A DNA stretch of 64,000 nt from Epichloe hybrida. Taxonomy: Eukaryota; Ascomycota; Sordariomycetes; Hypocreales; Clavicipitaceae. This document shows, in pieces, positions 10,487-22,048 of this stretch (positions are counted from its first letter, which is position 1; each line of letters starts with the position of its first letter). Where the stretch lies: assembly GCA_019022495.1 (NCBI GenBank), contig JAFEKR010000001.1, forward strand, positions 1-64,000, written 5' to 3'. A program made the position numbers and the translations under genes. The notes beneath the pieces are model-generated. The model saw only the letters and a list, made by a program, of their open reading frames with translations. It had not been told where the DNA came from and did not search any database.

Positions 10487-11512
10487 TAGAACGTCCTGTT
10501 TGAAGTCGCAAAGTCCACCAGAGACACCTTTGTGATGGCGGGTTTACTACAATCCGTGACTGGCGTAGGCTGGCTCCGTTCCATCTGCATGTCAGGGAAT
10601 GTCTTACCAGCCATCTTTCTACCACGGGCTGGTATGTAGACGAACAACCACCCCACCTGGTGGCCATTGATGGTATAGAGCGCTAGTTTAAAGTCAATTT
10701 CCGTTTTTTTTTTTCTCCTAAAAGAAATCCAGAGTGCTACTGGAGTCTGGAGTCAGGCGCGCTGACCTGACCGTCCTGAAATTGTCTGCTCGTTGGCGGC
10801 GAGCTGTGTTTGTGTTGCGCGCCACAACGGTAGGTCATCATCCGTCTGGACCATTTCATAACAGTTTGCTTAAAAGTCCGACGACCACGTAGATTGTCAT
10901 AGGCGCAAGTATACTTGGAGTTTGATTGTCGAAACGGTCACCAGTACATAGATGCGAGTGACAGGTCTGTCAGCCAAGGGAACAATGTGGGGAGAAGAGT
11001 AGAACGTCCTGTTTGAAGTCGCAAAGTCCACCAGAGACACCTTTGTGATGGCGGGTTTACTACAATCCGTGACTGGCGTAGGCTGGCTCCGTTCCATCTG
11101 CATGTCAGGGAATGTCTTACCAGCCATCTTTCTACCACGGGCTGGTATGTAGACGAACAACCACCCCACCTGGTGGCCATTGATGGTATAGAGCGCTAGT
11201 TTAAAGTCAATTTCCGTTTTTTTTTTTCTCCTAAAAGAAATCCAGAGTGCTACTGGAGTCTGGAGTCAGGCGCGCTGACCTGACCGTCCTGAAATTGTCT
11301 GCTCGTTGGCGGCGAGCTGTGTTTGTGTTGCGCGCCACAACGGTAGGTCATCATCCGTCTGGACCATTTCATAACAGTTTGCTTAAAAGTCCGACGACCA
11401 CGTAGATTGTCATAGGCGCAAGTATACTTGGAGTTTGATTGTCGAAACGGTCACCAGTACATAGATGCGAGTGACAGGTCTGTCAGCCAAGGGAACAATG
11501 TGGGGAGAAGAG
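10487..11512. repeat. Exact 513-bp tandem duplication
   Basis: Copy 1 (10487-10999) and copy 2 (11000-11512) were compared line by line and no difference was seen, including an 11-T run. Each copy contains a minus-strand open stretch reading GWLFVYIPARGRKMAGKTFP, which looks like an exon of an unrecognised protein. Its downstream context differs between the copies, so at most one copy can lie in its original gene. The identity implies a very recent event or an assembly artefact. Confidence 0.9.
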
Positions 11513-12182
11513 AGCATCGGGCCCAAAGCTGCGTATCGTCACTGCCTTGTCCGAGTGACAGTTGTGCTACTTTGGGGTTTGCATGATTACGTGTCGTTCT
11601 CTGCGCGAAAGGGCGACTTATACGTGAAAGCGTTGAAGTATGCCGGTTTCACAATGGCTGGTGTTGAAATTATCGGAGTGCGGGTCCTTGGAGCCACCGC
11701 AAGGCGCGATGAAGTCTGGTCATGTTCGGATGGCGTATATTGAACCAAACGACAGCTTCATCTTTGACTCTTTGGGTTTGACCACTTTCACAAGGCGCAA
11801 TGGCAAAACCATGTTCATTTGAGCAGCATCGCACAAAGAAATAAAGATGTGTCTGGCCACAAGAGCACAATGGGCCCGATTTCTGCGGTAGGCACAGCGG
11901 GACGTTCCGCACCGGATGATGCTGTCAATAATCAACTGAACCAAACAGGCAAACACGACCGCGATTCCTACTCAACTCAGTGTCTTAGCGAGGCTGCATC
12001 TGTGATCTTCACGGGGCGCACGCATGTTTCTATATGTTGCCAATTTCTCCGCAGCCATCGGGTGGGCGGCTGCAATACCATCCTCGTCTGCAACTTTTTA
12101 AACTATTGTCCGGACTTGCGTTGTACTTCAGTCGGCTCCGCATCTCCTCATTTCTCACAGCCCCGTCGCCGTCGCCGTCGCC
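11513..12182. other. Non-coding stretch, no gene recognised
   Basis: Only short overlapping frames are present, with no motif or splice pattern that supports a gene. A GCCGTC triplet-like run (about 12164-12182) sits immediately before the ATG of the CorA-like pseudogene. Confidence 0.5.
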
Positions 12183-13560
12183 ATGGAGCACACCTACCGC
12201 AACCTCAGCACACTAGACTACAAGGGCCGAGGCTGGGTAACTGCAAGTCATTCCAAGTCACCGGGCTATGCCAGTGGCAGAACGACAAGACAGGCCTGGT
12301 CTCTGTCAAGGCCAAGACGATCGACTCCGTTAATTTGGATAGCTACGTCGCCGAAGAGACGACGGGCACTGAGGATGATGCACAGACCTTGATCGTGCGC
12401 CTGGGCTGGATCGACGTCGATGTCAAGGACGAGCTCCTTCGCCAGTCAGAACAGACGACCAGGTTGCTCGTCAACGTCTTCGGCCTCAAGTGGGCGTACG
12501 GCTGCGCCCGAAGTTGTCTTCACAGCAGAGCCTTGGACCGCATGGACAAGATCCCGAATCCCGGCACTCCCTGTCTCCCGCCTGCTAGGTACGCATATTG
12601 ACCGTACCGTCGGCGGCATCAAGAACGACCTTATTTAGGGGCGTGGAGAAGGGCGCGGGCTATCACAAATTCGCGAGGAGGCATGAGAGCCCAGTCAGAG
12701 AAGAGCTCGAAGAATTGTGTGCCAAGACGAGAGGCACTGCGGCCAAGTTGGCGAGCACGCTGAGAAAGGCCAAAACGCTGGGAAAGCTCTTCTCGTTTAT
12801 GGTGAAGATACTGGATAAAAAGTCGCCTCCAATTTGACACAGCCTCGCGATGCCAGCCTCTGAACCTGTGGAAAATTATGCACAAGGCTGCTCGCATTTG
12901 AAAAACGACGTGGCTGTGTTGCAGGAGGGACAAGAAATGCAAGTCATGGACACGGTCTATACGCTGGAACAGGTTCGAGTGCAGATTGATGCTGTGAGTC
13001 TCTTTCCGTCCATGGCATGTATTCGGGGGCCCAGTAACACCTCTACGCTGTACAATCATCAGTGCTAACAGGTTGTGAAACTAATAAATTTTTAGCATCA
13101 TCCAGCAACAAGACGCCATGCACAACATCAAATTATCCAAGGCCACGCATGAGATCGCCTACTTTAGCTATCGCAGCTCGGCCTCCATGAAAACACTCGC
13201 CATCGTGACCATGTTTTCCCTTTCCGGTAGCTTCATTTTCGCTTCCTTTTCGACAAGTAGATTCGAGTGGGCGATCGTCAACCTTCGATCCGCATCCATC
13301 GGTGTAAAGCCAACTCCTCATTTTCTCTGTGCTGAACGATTACGAACCCGCTTACTCTCATGACACTTTCGTTGTAATTTTTTGTGGCTGGCGTTTCAGA
13401 AATGGAGCCGCGATGGACTTTTTCACCACAGGGACGAGAGCAATAATAAGTCTCGAGAGGTCGCTTACACTGGGGAGCATCGAGGAGGCGGAGGGAGACC
13501 TTGTTGGAGAAGGCGGGCTCATCGATTCGCCATACTTGGTCAGAGACATGTGGCGCTAAA
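12183..13560 (+). pseudogene. Broken CorA-like (Mg2+ transporter-type) membrane protein gene
   Basis: Pieces of one protein appear in order in changing frames. An N-terminus MEHTYRNLSTLDYKGRGW starts at 12183. A long stretch in another frame carries VKAKTIDSVNLDSYVAEETT and LIVRLGWIDVDVKDELL (about 12270-12500). A helical segment reads KFARRHESPVREELEELC (about 12665). A coiled-coil-like segment follows at about 12850-12995. The CorA-like membrane segment reads HNIKLSKATHEIAYFSYRSS and SMKTLAIVTMFSLSGSFIFA (about 13121-13245), and a final FQKWSRDGL-type tail lies near 13395. Family members usually have GSF-[IV]-[SA]-ALFS followed by a second membrane helix; here the second helix is frame-broken and the middle of the protein seems shortened. 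Some frame changes are probably introns (for example GTGAGT at 12994 to TTTTTAG near 13094), but not all can be explained that way. An intact unusual gene is possible but less likely. Confidence 0.55.
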
Positions 13561-14176
13561 CAGTATTGACGATCTGAGGGCTTCTGCTTTTTTTTTTATC
13601 CCTTCTTCCCCTGCAATTTTCAAATGGAATTGGTTGGTGAAAAGGTTTGCAAAGGTGTATTTATTTTCACATGTTCAACAGTCATTGCAAATAGTAGTCA
13701 CAAGTCAAGCAAGTGCCAAGTTGCCCAGCGAACAGCGAAGCAGGCTAGAGACCTTTTTACACGGTGGGTGGGTAAACGGTTAATGAAACTCACTCTGACA
13801 ATGAATGTACCATTTGTGCAGTCTGTACGACCGACAACGTGCCAAATGCCCGTCTTCTTTGTATTCTCGAGTCATGACGCAACACCCTTCGAAGGTCTCC
13901 CGATCGCTCGCCCCGTTTCAAGACCCCACGTGCAGTAGCTCGAGCATAGGTACCTGAACGGGAGAATCCCCCCCCCACCCCAACACCATTTCGCGTTGTC
14001 AGTAGCATGCTTCTATTTCTCCTGCACCGGATTCATCAACTGCGTTGAACTTTCGTCACGTCAACAGGTCATAAGATCCAGACATAATTAACTCTGGACT
14101 TTGTCACTCTCATCTGAGTCATCTACTGACCCGAACATACGCTGCGGCGGGGAAAGCAGTCCGAGACGCCCCCGCC
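13561..14176. other. Intergenic region upstream of ccz1
   Basis: This is 5' flank of ccz1 with no credible gene. It contains a T-rich run near 13589 and a C-rich run near 13970. Confidence 0.5.
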
Positions 14177-16717
14177 ATGACCAATGCGACAGCCGCTGCT
14201 GGTGCCGCAGTCCCAGCTCAGCTCGGATTCCTCGCCATCTTCAATCCTTGTCTAGGCAATACAGACGATACTATCGATGACCAGATTGTCTACTATGCTT
14301 CGGAAACGACGCAGCGTGTGGGAATAAAGAAGGGACCTACTCGGGGGCGGCCCACGGATGCGATCTCTCAGGAGGAGAGGAGCGAGCGGCTGCGGCAGAT
14401 CGGTCTTGCGCAGGGCATGATCAATTTCAGTCGTGGATTCGCTGATGGCGCATCGCTGGAGTCGGTGGACACGGAGAAGAGCCGGGTCATCACTCATGAG
14501 TTGGAACCGGGCTGGTGGGTTCTCGCTGTAAGTTGGATAATGCAGTGTGACCTGTTTGAAACTTGTTTGCATTTTCCCCCATGAAGGCGAACCGACGACG
14601 GAAAGAGCGATAAAAACAAGCCGTGATGGTGCTAACTGATCATGTAGAGCATTGATTTCACCAGAGTGCCACTTCCGCCGCGGCTACCAGTAAACAACAC
14701 GGAGGAGCAAGAGGACAAATACGAATACTCTAGCAAAGAGCTAAAGCCTGCTTCTCTACTCCTACGAGACTTGCTGCGTGCTCATAGCATATTCCTCATG
14801 CACCACGACACGTCACTTAGCGCCCTCTTCGTCCGCAACAGGCGCACCAAGTTTATTACCGCCATGAGCTGCTACTGGGATCTATTTCTCTCCACGTGGA
14901 ACGTAATGCTCCATGGAAATCCCGTGCGCAACGTTTTCGGCGGCATCAGCATTGCCGGGTCGGGCGAGCTTGGCGTCGGCGTCGGCGAAGAGCAGCGCGG
15001 GAGTGGTGAGCGCGAGGTGCTGGAGGACCTTGTCGGGAGGATTGAAGGCCTTGTTGATCTGGTCGTATCCAAATTTGGCACCGAGGAAGGTGCAGATGAT
15101 GTCAAGGGATACAGAGATAGAGCTGAGTCGCAGTGGCTAGGCACTGGAGAGGAGCCCGCCACCGAGGATGGGGCAATATTCTTGGGGGTTGGCGCCCTGA
15201 GCAGGAAATCCGTGAGGGATGTGACGCATTGGATGGAGGATCTCTATCAATGGGGAGATCATGCGTATGGCGTGATTGAAAGCCCGACATCCACGAGAAG
15301 GGCGGGTCGCAGGGGGATTAAGTCTGTGGATAAGAGGCAGAAGCAGGGAAAGACTGCGGAGGCGCCGTCTGCAACAGTTAAGAACCATGAAGACCAAGCA
15401 AAGAGGCCCGAGGAGCAGCAAGCAGAACAAGCAGAACATTTATCCGAAGATCAAGACAAGACCGAGCAAAAGACCGAGCAGCATCTGCAGCAGCCTAAAA
15501 CGACTCAAGTCGAGGGTCCAGAGACGTCCGCCACATCAGCACAAGCAAGAGCACAAGACAAGAAAATGGACACAATATTCGGCTACATGAAACTAGGATA
15601 CGGTTCATACTGGGCCATCCCCGGTACAAGTCACACGAACAGCAACCCGCCTTTTTCAACCTCTACCAAACCCCCTCACGACGCATCACCACTGCCACCG
15701 CCACCTATCCGTCCTCATATCCTCCAGCGCGCCTCCTCCGAAACCCACGGCCACTACCTCATAGGGCTCAAGGGCTCCATCGAAGAAGACACCCTCTCCG
15801 ACTCGTCCGCCTCCTCCTCGGACCATAATGTCCGCACCGTCCTCCGCACAATCAACGTCGAACTCGAAGACAAGCCGTCCACACGGCCCGACACCACCAT
15901 CATCCGCGACTTCCAACACCCCGGCAGCCCGCTGACCCAATCCCAAGTCGCAGGCAACATGCTCCCGGGCTACAACTCCCACGACCTGAACAAGTCGGAA
16001 AAGCTCCGCGTAGTAGTCTACGTCAACCGCCCCTTCATATTCACATTCCTCTTCCGTTTGCGCACAGACTCCCTCGCCTGGGACTCCCTCTACCGGTCTC
16101 TGCACCACCAGCTGTTCCCGCTGAAGAAGCCCCTCCTCGCGAGCACGACATACCGTCCAGAGGTAGACCCCAAATCCACTTCCAGCGTAGCCAATTCCAT
16201 ATACAATCTCGTGTGGGACCCCCCCGCGCTGACCGTCCATTCTACGATTCCCAATATTCCCGAGTCCAGTAGCTCGGAGGCTTGGTCCCGCGCAGACGCA
16301 ATCAACTCGCATTTACATCTCCTTATGATCCACGGGCTTACGAGATCGAAACACGCCGACTTGGAGAGAAATCAAAAGACAAATCGGGGGTGGTGGGTCG
16401 TATGGACAAGGCTATTGGACAAGACTGCCCCAAACACGGATGATCACTCCTCAGAACATGGTGGGCGGAAGTCCAGTGATGATGGGCAGGGGGGTGAGGA
16501 TGGCAATGATAAAGACAGCAACAGCGACAAGACTGGTTCGGGAAAACGGCACGTGAGCAAGGAAATCTTCCTACTGAGAAGGGCGAGCGACCATGCTGGA
16601 TTTAGGAGCATTTCCACCGGGGATGCCGTGGGCGGTGCGGAGGGAGCTAGTAAGCTGGTGCAGGGCATCGGCGTCGACACAAGGAGGTACGTGGAGGAGC
16701 TGTTGAGCTTTTTATGA
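14177..16717 (+). CDS. ccz1: Vacuolar fusion protein Ccz1
   Basis: Ccz1 pairs with Mon1 to form the guanine nucleotide exchange factor that activates Rab7/Ypt7 on late endosomes, vacuoles and autophagosomes. Exons are 14177..14527 and 14648..16717, giving 806 aa. The intron runs GTAAGT..GTAG with a CTAAC branch site. The N-terminus has the family's longin-domain signature, FLAIFNPCLGNTDDTIDDQI, followed by VYYASE (about residues 19-45). WWVLA at the splice junction and TRVPLPPRLP after it continue the first longin domain. The middle (about 310-430) is Q/E/K-rich and low complexity, typical of fungal Ccz1, and the C-terminal part carries conserved stretches such as LRVVVYVNRPFIFTFLF. The length fits filamentous fungi, where the linker is expanded relative to yeast. 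Confidence 0.88.
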
Positions 16718-17372
16718 TTTGTAAGTGTGAGAGGGCATCCCCTACACGAGGAGATTCAGCCAGTGAACCGAGTTATCGCCTCGACATTAGGGTAATCGTC
16801 CTAAGACAGAGCATGCATGAGTGGGAACTGTAGTACTCGCATGTCGGCGATTCACATCACAATTGCACTGTTTCACACAAGTCTCATTGGCATGTTCATC
16901 GCACAAGCGACAACTAGCTACTGAGTTAGCTATATCCAGATGTACTGCCGTGGCAGAATCCATGCCTTGAACAGCAAAAAAACAGGTGATATATACATAG
17001 AATGGTAAAAGAAAAAGAAAAGAAACAAGCAGCTTTTGATTCTTCGTTTTCAATGCGCCACGGAGCCGACACAGAATGGGGCTTTGGCGGGAAGACGAGA
17101 CTTCAAAAGTCTTACCTGGGCCAAAAAGATGCCTGGATAGTTGCCAAAAAAATGCCGATCTTTTTCAAAATATATTTCCCGTGTAATCTCCTGGTTCCCT
17201 TCGGCGCCAGATACTTTCATCTAAAAGATGACAAAATGAAATTCCTGCCTATAGTCGTGAAAAATCGTTCATGCTAAGATGTCATTAGACTTTCCCAGCG
17301 TTTATTCGTGGTCAAGTGAGAGATGAGGTTGCGCTGTGCGCAACTCAGCCTAGTTCAAGAGCAAGAGGAGAA
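16718..17372. other. Convergent 3' flanks of ccz1 and the expansin-like gene
   Basis: No gene is called. A minus-strand frame (about 16787-17053) would encode a hydrophobic, Cys-containing peptide, but it begins with TTG and has no upstream ATG in frame. Confidence 0.5.
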
Positions 17373-18221
17373 CTAGTTGAAGGACCAGCTGATGGGCATG
17401 CGACCAGACTCGAGGCCACCGTAGAGCTCCTTATACACCTTCTCACTGACATCGATGTCATCATGGTCGCAGCTCATACACTTGTCTCGGACCATGGCAG
17501 AAGTAAACTTGCCGTTGGCATAAATAGTAATCGTCTTGCCGCACATGGGGTTCCCGTTGGACTGAGTGCCCATCAAGAGGTGGGACAGAGCAACAATGTT
17601 GTCGCTGTTGTCTTTGCCGCTGTCATCCTCGCCACAAGCACCCATGCCGACGGCGTAGTAGGTGATATCACCATTGTGTTTACCGGAGCCAGAGCCGCCA
17701 GAGCTACCGCTTTTGCCGGCTTCGTTGCTGATTGGCATAGGAGCAGGGGCAACACGTGCAGGAGGAGCAGCGGTCGTGGCCTGGGCCTTGAGGGCAGGAG
17801 GAGAGGAAGGAGGCGGAGGAGCGACGTAAACAGAGCTGGTGGTGGGGGGGGCAGAAGGGGGAGGGGGAGGAGGAGCCACGAAGGTAGACGTGGTAGGAGC
17901 CGGAGGAGGTGGTGGAGGCGCAGCCGCCTTGGACGAGGGCTCCTGAACAGCAGGAGAGTGAGTCTCGAAGAAGTTGCCCGGGGGCTTCATGGACAAAGCA
18001 GTTGGGGTCTGCGCAGCTTCCTGACCAGGAGTGATCCAGAAGGTGGTGGTGGCATCAATAACCTCGGTGACATATTCAATCTCCGTCACCCACTCGATCC
18101 GGGTGACAACATCGCGGGGAACAACATCGCGAATGGCGTGGAGACGCTGGTGGTTTCTGTGGTGAGGCTGGGCAGCGGCCACAGCAACAAAGGCGGCAAA
18201 AGAGGCAGTAGAGTACTTCAT
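17373..18221 (-). CDS. Secreted expansin-like/RlpA-like double-psi beta-barrel protein
   Basis: This is a single-exon gene of 282 aa. A signal peptide (1-18, [18 protein letters not shown]) is followed by a region with [20 protein letters not shown] repeats common in fungal wall proteins, then a Pro/Ala/Ser-rich linker (about 95-165) and a C-terminal double-psi beta-barrel domain (about 184-282). The domain begins [13 protein letters not shown] and carries the conserved [20 protein letters not shown] and [16 protein letters not shown] motifs that place it with barwin/RlpA/expansin-like proteins. The HDDIDVS segment contains the Asp conserved in expansin barrels. Expansin-like proteins loosen walls without hydrolysis; whether this one binds chitin, glucan or plant cellulose cannot be read from the sequence. 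There is no C-terminal carbohydrate-binding domain. Confidence 0.85.
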   Translation of the reverse strand: MKYSTASFAAFVAVAAAQPHHRNHQRLHAIRDVVPRDVVTRIEWVTEIEYVTEVIDATTTFWITPGQEAAQTPTALSMKPPGNFFETHSPAVQEPSSKAAAPPPPPPAPTTSTFVAPPPPPPSAPPTTSSVYVAPPPPSSPPALKAQATTAAPPARVAPAPMPISNEAGKSGSSGGSGSGKHNGDITYYAVGMGACGEDDSGKDNSDNIVALSHLLMGTQSNGNPMCGKTITIYANGKFTSAMVRDKCMSCDHDDIDVSEKVYKELYGGLESGRMPISWSFN

Positions 18222-20102
18222 GATGGCGCTTGGGAAAATAGAAGTTGGCGTTTATATTTTTTTCTTGATGTGTGGTGCGCCGAATGGTAGTTTGTGTGGT
18301 ATATCGAATGAATGTGCGTCGTCCAGGTTAAAGATAGCTGAAGCGAACGAGTATGTGTATAAGCGTGGGAGTCCTGCCCGTGGTAAAAATCAAACAAAGC
18401 TGACGGACCTCTGGTCGTTTAAAGAAGGAAGGTGTTGTGAGTAGAGGACGAATAGAAAGAGAAGAGGAAAAAAGAAAGCAAAGGGTTGAAGTAATAATAA
18501 GTAGTGAGGACTGGAAAAGGAGGGGGGGGGGGCACGGTGTATGGAGTACGGAGTAATACTTCAGACGACACACTAGACCGGGGACTGCCCCAAAAAAAGC
18601 CTTGGACAGTCGGAGGCCCAGGATGCCCCTTGTGAAAGGCTGTTGCGTGGCCGGAAGGCAGCCGGGGCCCACTCGCACCAGGTAAACCACCGGCGCTGCA
18701 ACGGTTGATTGGCTCTCCATCTGACACCGTCCGTGGTACAAGGTCTGTTCAGGTACCCGGCCAATGGCGCGTTGCACGTACCCGACTCGAGTTCTGGTGT
18801 TCTTTTCCCCCTCACAGTCCGTCTGCCAGAATTGCCGGCCGGTGAAAGTCAGTCCCGATTCAGTCGCTCTGCGCTTTCATTTGCATCCTATAATCTACAA
18901 TGATAGACGAACAGCCGCGCCAATGAGGACACAAAAGACAACGGCTAATCACCTTGGCCATCAGCTACTCTGCTGCAATACAAGAAGGGCAGGCACCCTT
19001 TGGCATAATTGCTGCTACCACTCAAAACTATAGTTCCCGCGAGATGGCACAAACGAGATGGCAAGCCGTGGCGCATGTCGTGGTCTTGGCGTTTCTACGC
19101 GCGCATTGAGACGAGCTAGTACTATTGGGCCAGCCCTCACAGCCTGCGCAATACGTAGAATTGACGTGACCATGCTGCTGCAATGCTGTAGTACCATACT
19201 GAGTCTTTGTCCACCGCTGGCTACCTATGTTGCATTCCGACTGGTCTCGTGCCTGCACTGTCTTCCGCGCCTCATGTCAAAGATTTCAACGAATTCGGCA
19301 CACAGGCCGGAAGGGTCGCCGCTGTTGCGCATTTCCGTGATTAGCGACGATCTCGCTCCTGTGGAAGTTGAACCGCATGGTGCATCATCAATCATGCCTT
19401 GCCTGCATCTCAATGCATCCGCACTGGCGGCTTCGCAGAGCACATCGCCTGGCACCTGACACCTGACACCTGACACTTGATATCTGGTTTAGCACAAGGC
19501 TTCATAATTGTTCTGTATTGCCTGCTTTTGTCCTGACGACGGGCACAAACGGCGGGTTCGTCTCCCACAGCATTTTCTTGGTGCCTCGGACTCCCAAACG
19601 GACAAGGTGAGTGAAATACCAACAAGAGGCTTTCTCTACGGTTGTCGGTCTTCCTTTCCCAGTAATGCCAAAAGCCGCAGCTGAACAAGATGGCCCCGTC
19701 TACCGTCCTTTCAGAGTCATTGCTTGCCGCCTGCCCTCGGAGATACGGCGACAGAGTTTTGCACTATGCTATTGATACTGTGTAATTTGTGGCTGGCATC
19801 CGAGTGAGTTAAGATGAAACGGTATGCGGATTACAGGCGGCGCACCAATGCAGTATCTCCCCCCGTGCTTATGCGCTAACTTCGCTATTTCGTAGGGTTA
19901 TGTGATACTTCCTCCTATATGTTGGAGAGCAACGATGCCAGTGATGAAGATCTGAGCCGGAGAAGTTCTCTATTCCGTGCTGGACATTGGTGAATCGACA
20001 AAAAAGGTCTCGATCCCAGTATTCACAGTTCAGGATGACGAGTTTTTGTCAGCTCTTGCGTAGTCCGTTACACCCGGTACAGCTTGCGATTGAGTCGCCG
20101 TC
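18222..20102. other. Long intergenic region, no gene recognised
   Basis: The left part is the upstream region of the expansin-like gene, with a G-run near 18520-18532. A small tandem CACCTGA repeat (three to four copies) lies at about 19452-19475. Open frames here are short, overlapping and lack motifs. Nothing else is seen. Confidence 0.5.
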
Positions 20103-21218
20103 TTAGACATCTCGTGCAGCTGGAGGAAGTCCTGCATTGTGCACATTTGTCGGCCGCCCGCTATTGGGTTTACTCCGGAAAGAAAAGAGAAACAATGCCT
20201 GACGCTGGAAAATAGCTCGGTCTTCGTCAAAGAGTTCCTCAACTAGGAACGCCTTCTTTGCCATCTTGACGAATTGCATGTCAGCTCTTCTTCGCTTCTT
20301 GAAGCAAAAGTATACGATCGCGTCTTCGTTCACGGCAAAGAGACCTCGTAACGTCTGCATAAGAAGGGGAAACGCTGGCTCGAAATAGACACACTCTGCC
20401 GCCAGAATAACGTTGGGCTTTTGTGACACAACCTCTTCAGGAAGCCTTTCACCCCTGTAGATAACAATGAATTTGCGTGTCAGTGCGAACAAGCACATGA
20501 GCGGGTGAGGAACATACCAATTTAATATCAGTGCCTTGGCTCGGCTCTCAATTTTGTTCAAGCGGATATTCGTGTCCATCAGCCCAAACATTTCTTGTTG
20601 GTCGGTCACTAACAGCCTCGTATCCTCGCCACAGCCAAGCGCCACAGCCAGGCCCACGAGCCCACCACCGGCACCGAGCTCCAGTCTGCATTTATCACAA
20701 GTTCTTGAGTCAGCCTGTCTTCTGTCTGTCTCATCAACATTGTCATGCAGTCGCATGACAAGAAGATGTGGTGTCAAACACAGCTTCTTGGCCACTCGGT
20801 AATCCGTAAATCCAGGCGCGACCACTCTGTGAGAGTTAGGGTGCTGAGTATGCCAACCGAGGGCTCGTCTACCAAGCTGCTCCTAGCTCGCACTATTGGT
20901 GGCAGAGCAAACAATTCTTGTCCGGCATGCTGTCTGTGCGTGGTCGTTTTGAGAGGACATGAACGGCAAGACTCACATTCTAGCATTTCGCATCTGCTCT
21001 CTGTGGTATCGCAGTATGTGCTTTCCCAGCACTAATCCTGCTGGCCAGGTTTGGCCACCGCAGCCCGCCCTCGCATCTTCATGATATACCAGAGGCGCAC
21101 TCAGTTGGCCGTCAAAGTCGATCTTCACCTTTCCTGCCTGCTTTAGCTCGGGCAGAGGCGCCAGATCCTCACTGACGGCGAGTAGGTTAGGCGGCGGTGA
21201 GGGTGACCGGCTCATCAT
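20103..21218 (-). CDS. EFM6-like protein-lysine N-methyltransferase
   Basis: This is a seven-beta-strand SAM-dependent methyltransferase of the METTL21/Methyltransf_16 group. The yeast relative EFM6 methylates elongation factor eEF1A. Exons are complement(20977..21218), complement(20518..20685) and complement(20103..20454), giving 253 aa. Introns are 291 nt (GTGAGT..GCAG) and 63 nt (GTATGT..ACAG). The N-terminus SPPPNLLAVSEDLAPLPELK and GCGGQTWPAGLVLGKHILRY is characteristic. Splicing restores the SAM-binding motif ILELGAGGGLVGLAVALG across the first junction, and VTDQQEMFGLMDTNIRLN supplies the acidic ribose-binding strand. NVILAAECVYFEP corresponds to motif IV. The C-terminus extends about 20 residues beyond the last barrel strand. 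The assignment to EFM6 over a neighbouring family member is probable, not certain. Confidence 0.82.
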
Positions 21219-22048
21219 GACAAGACGCTGCGACTCGGCTCGATTTCGGTAGGTATCTATGCCATTATTTCTTTCCCACTTCTTTTAACATGCAGTCAAC
21301 AGGTTTTCGCCGGGTTGGCCGGCGTCGATTGCAGGGAGAGGAAGAAGAAAAGAGAGCGAAAAAGTAAAGAGAGGGTTGGAGTCCAGGCTCTGACGATAGA
21401 GAGCTAGTGGCAACCCCGCTTGTTAAGCGTGATTCCCCTACTAGAGGTACATAGTGAACAATATGAAATTGAAGGTAGCTTTTACCCCACTTAGTGCGAT
21501 GGAAAGATCTATCATTGGCTTTGCTGCCCCTAGTCATGTACGGAGCACCTCCTGTAAAAAAAAAACAGGGATTACATACTAGGTAGGTACATATGCTCCG
21601 AACGGACGGAGTACAGCCAGCCAGTCATTCGCTCAGTCGTTCTTTTTCCCTCCTAATTCACGGGATTTCACACCTTTTTACTCCACAACCACAACTGCAA
21701 GGCTGTGGTCAGACCCTAGTACTTGTGGCCCACCCCAACTAGTAAGGCGGGGCGGGGCACGAGTAACAGATGTGATCCGATTTTCCTTTATCTGATATAA
21801 GAAATAACACTGGCGGGGAAATAAGTCAGGAGTAACAATATTCATTTTGTCAAAAAATTTATGGCCGCCTTTGCTCTAATCTCGCGACCCCACTCCGTCA
21901 TGGCCTCAAAGGTTGTTCTACATCAGGCCACATCCTGCGTCACATCGGAATCTATTACTGCGGTCCCTTTTGTTCGTATGTTAATTGTCACACCCGCTGG
22001 GTATCGCTAGCAACCCCGATGTCTTCAACAGATCTGACGCATTGACAA
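21219..22048. other. Intergenic region between EFM6-like gene and metalloprotease relic
   Basis: It contains the upstream region of the EFM6-like gene and an A9 run near 21556. No gene, repeat or motif worth calling was found. Confidence 0.5.

Noticed and set aside
16787..17053. Small Cys-containing secreted-like peptide on the minus strand.
   Set aside because: The hydrophobic N-terminus begins with TTG, no in-frame ATG precedes it, and it lies in the ccz1 3' flank.
19452..19475. CACCTGA repeat as a regulatory cluster.
   Set aside because: Only three to four copies of a 7-mer, with no gene start nearby; too little to claim function.
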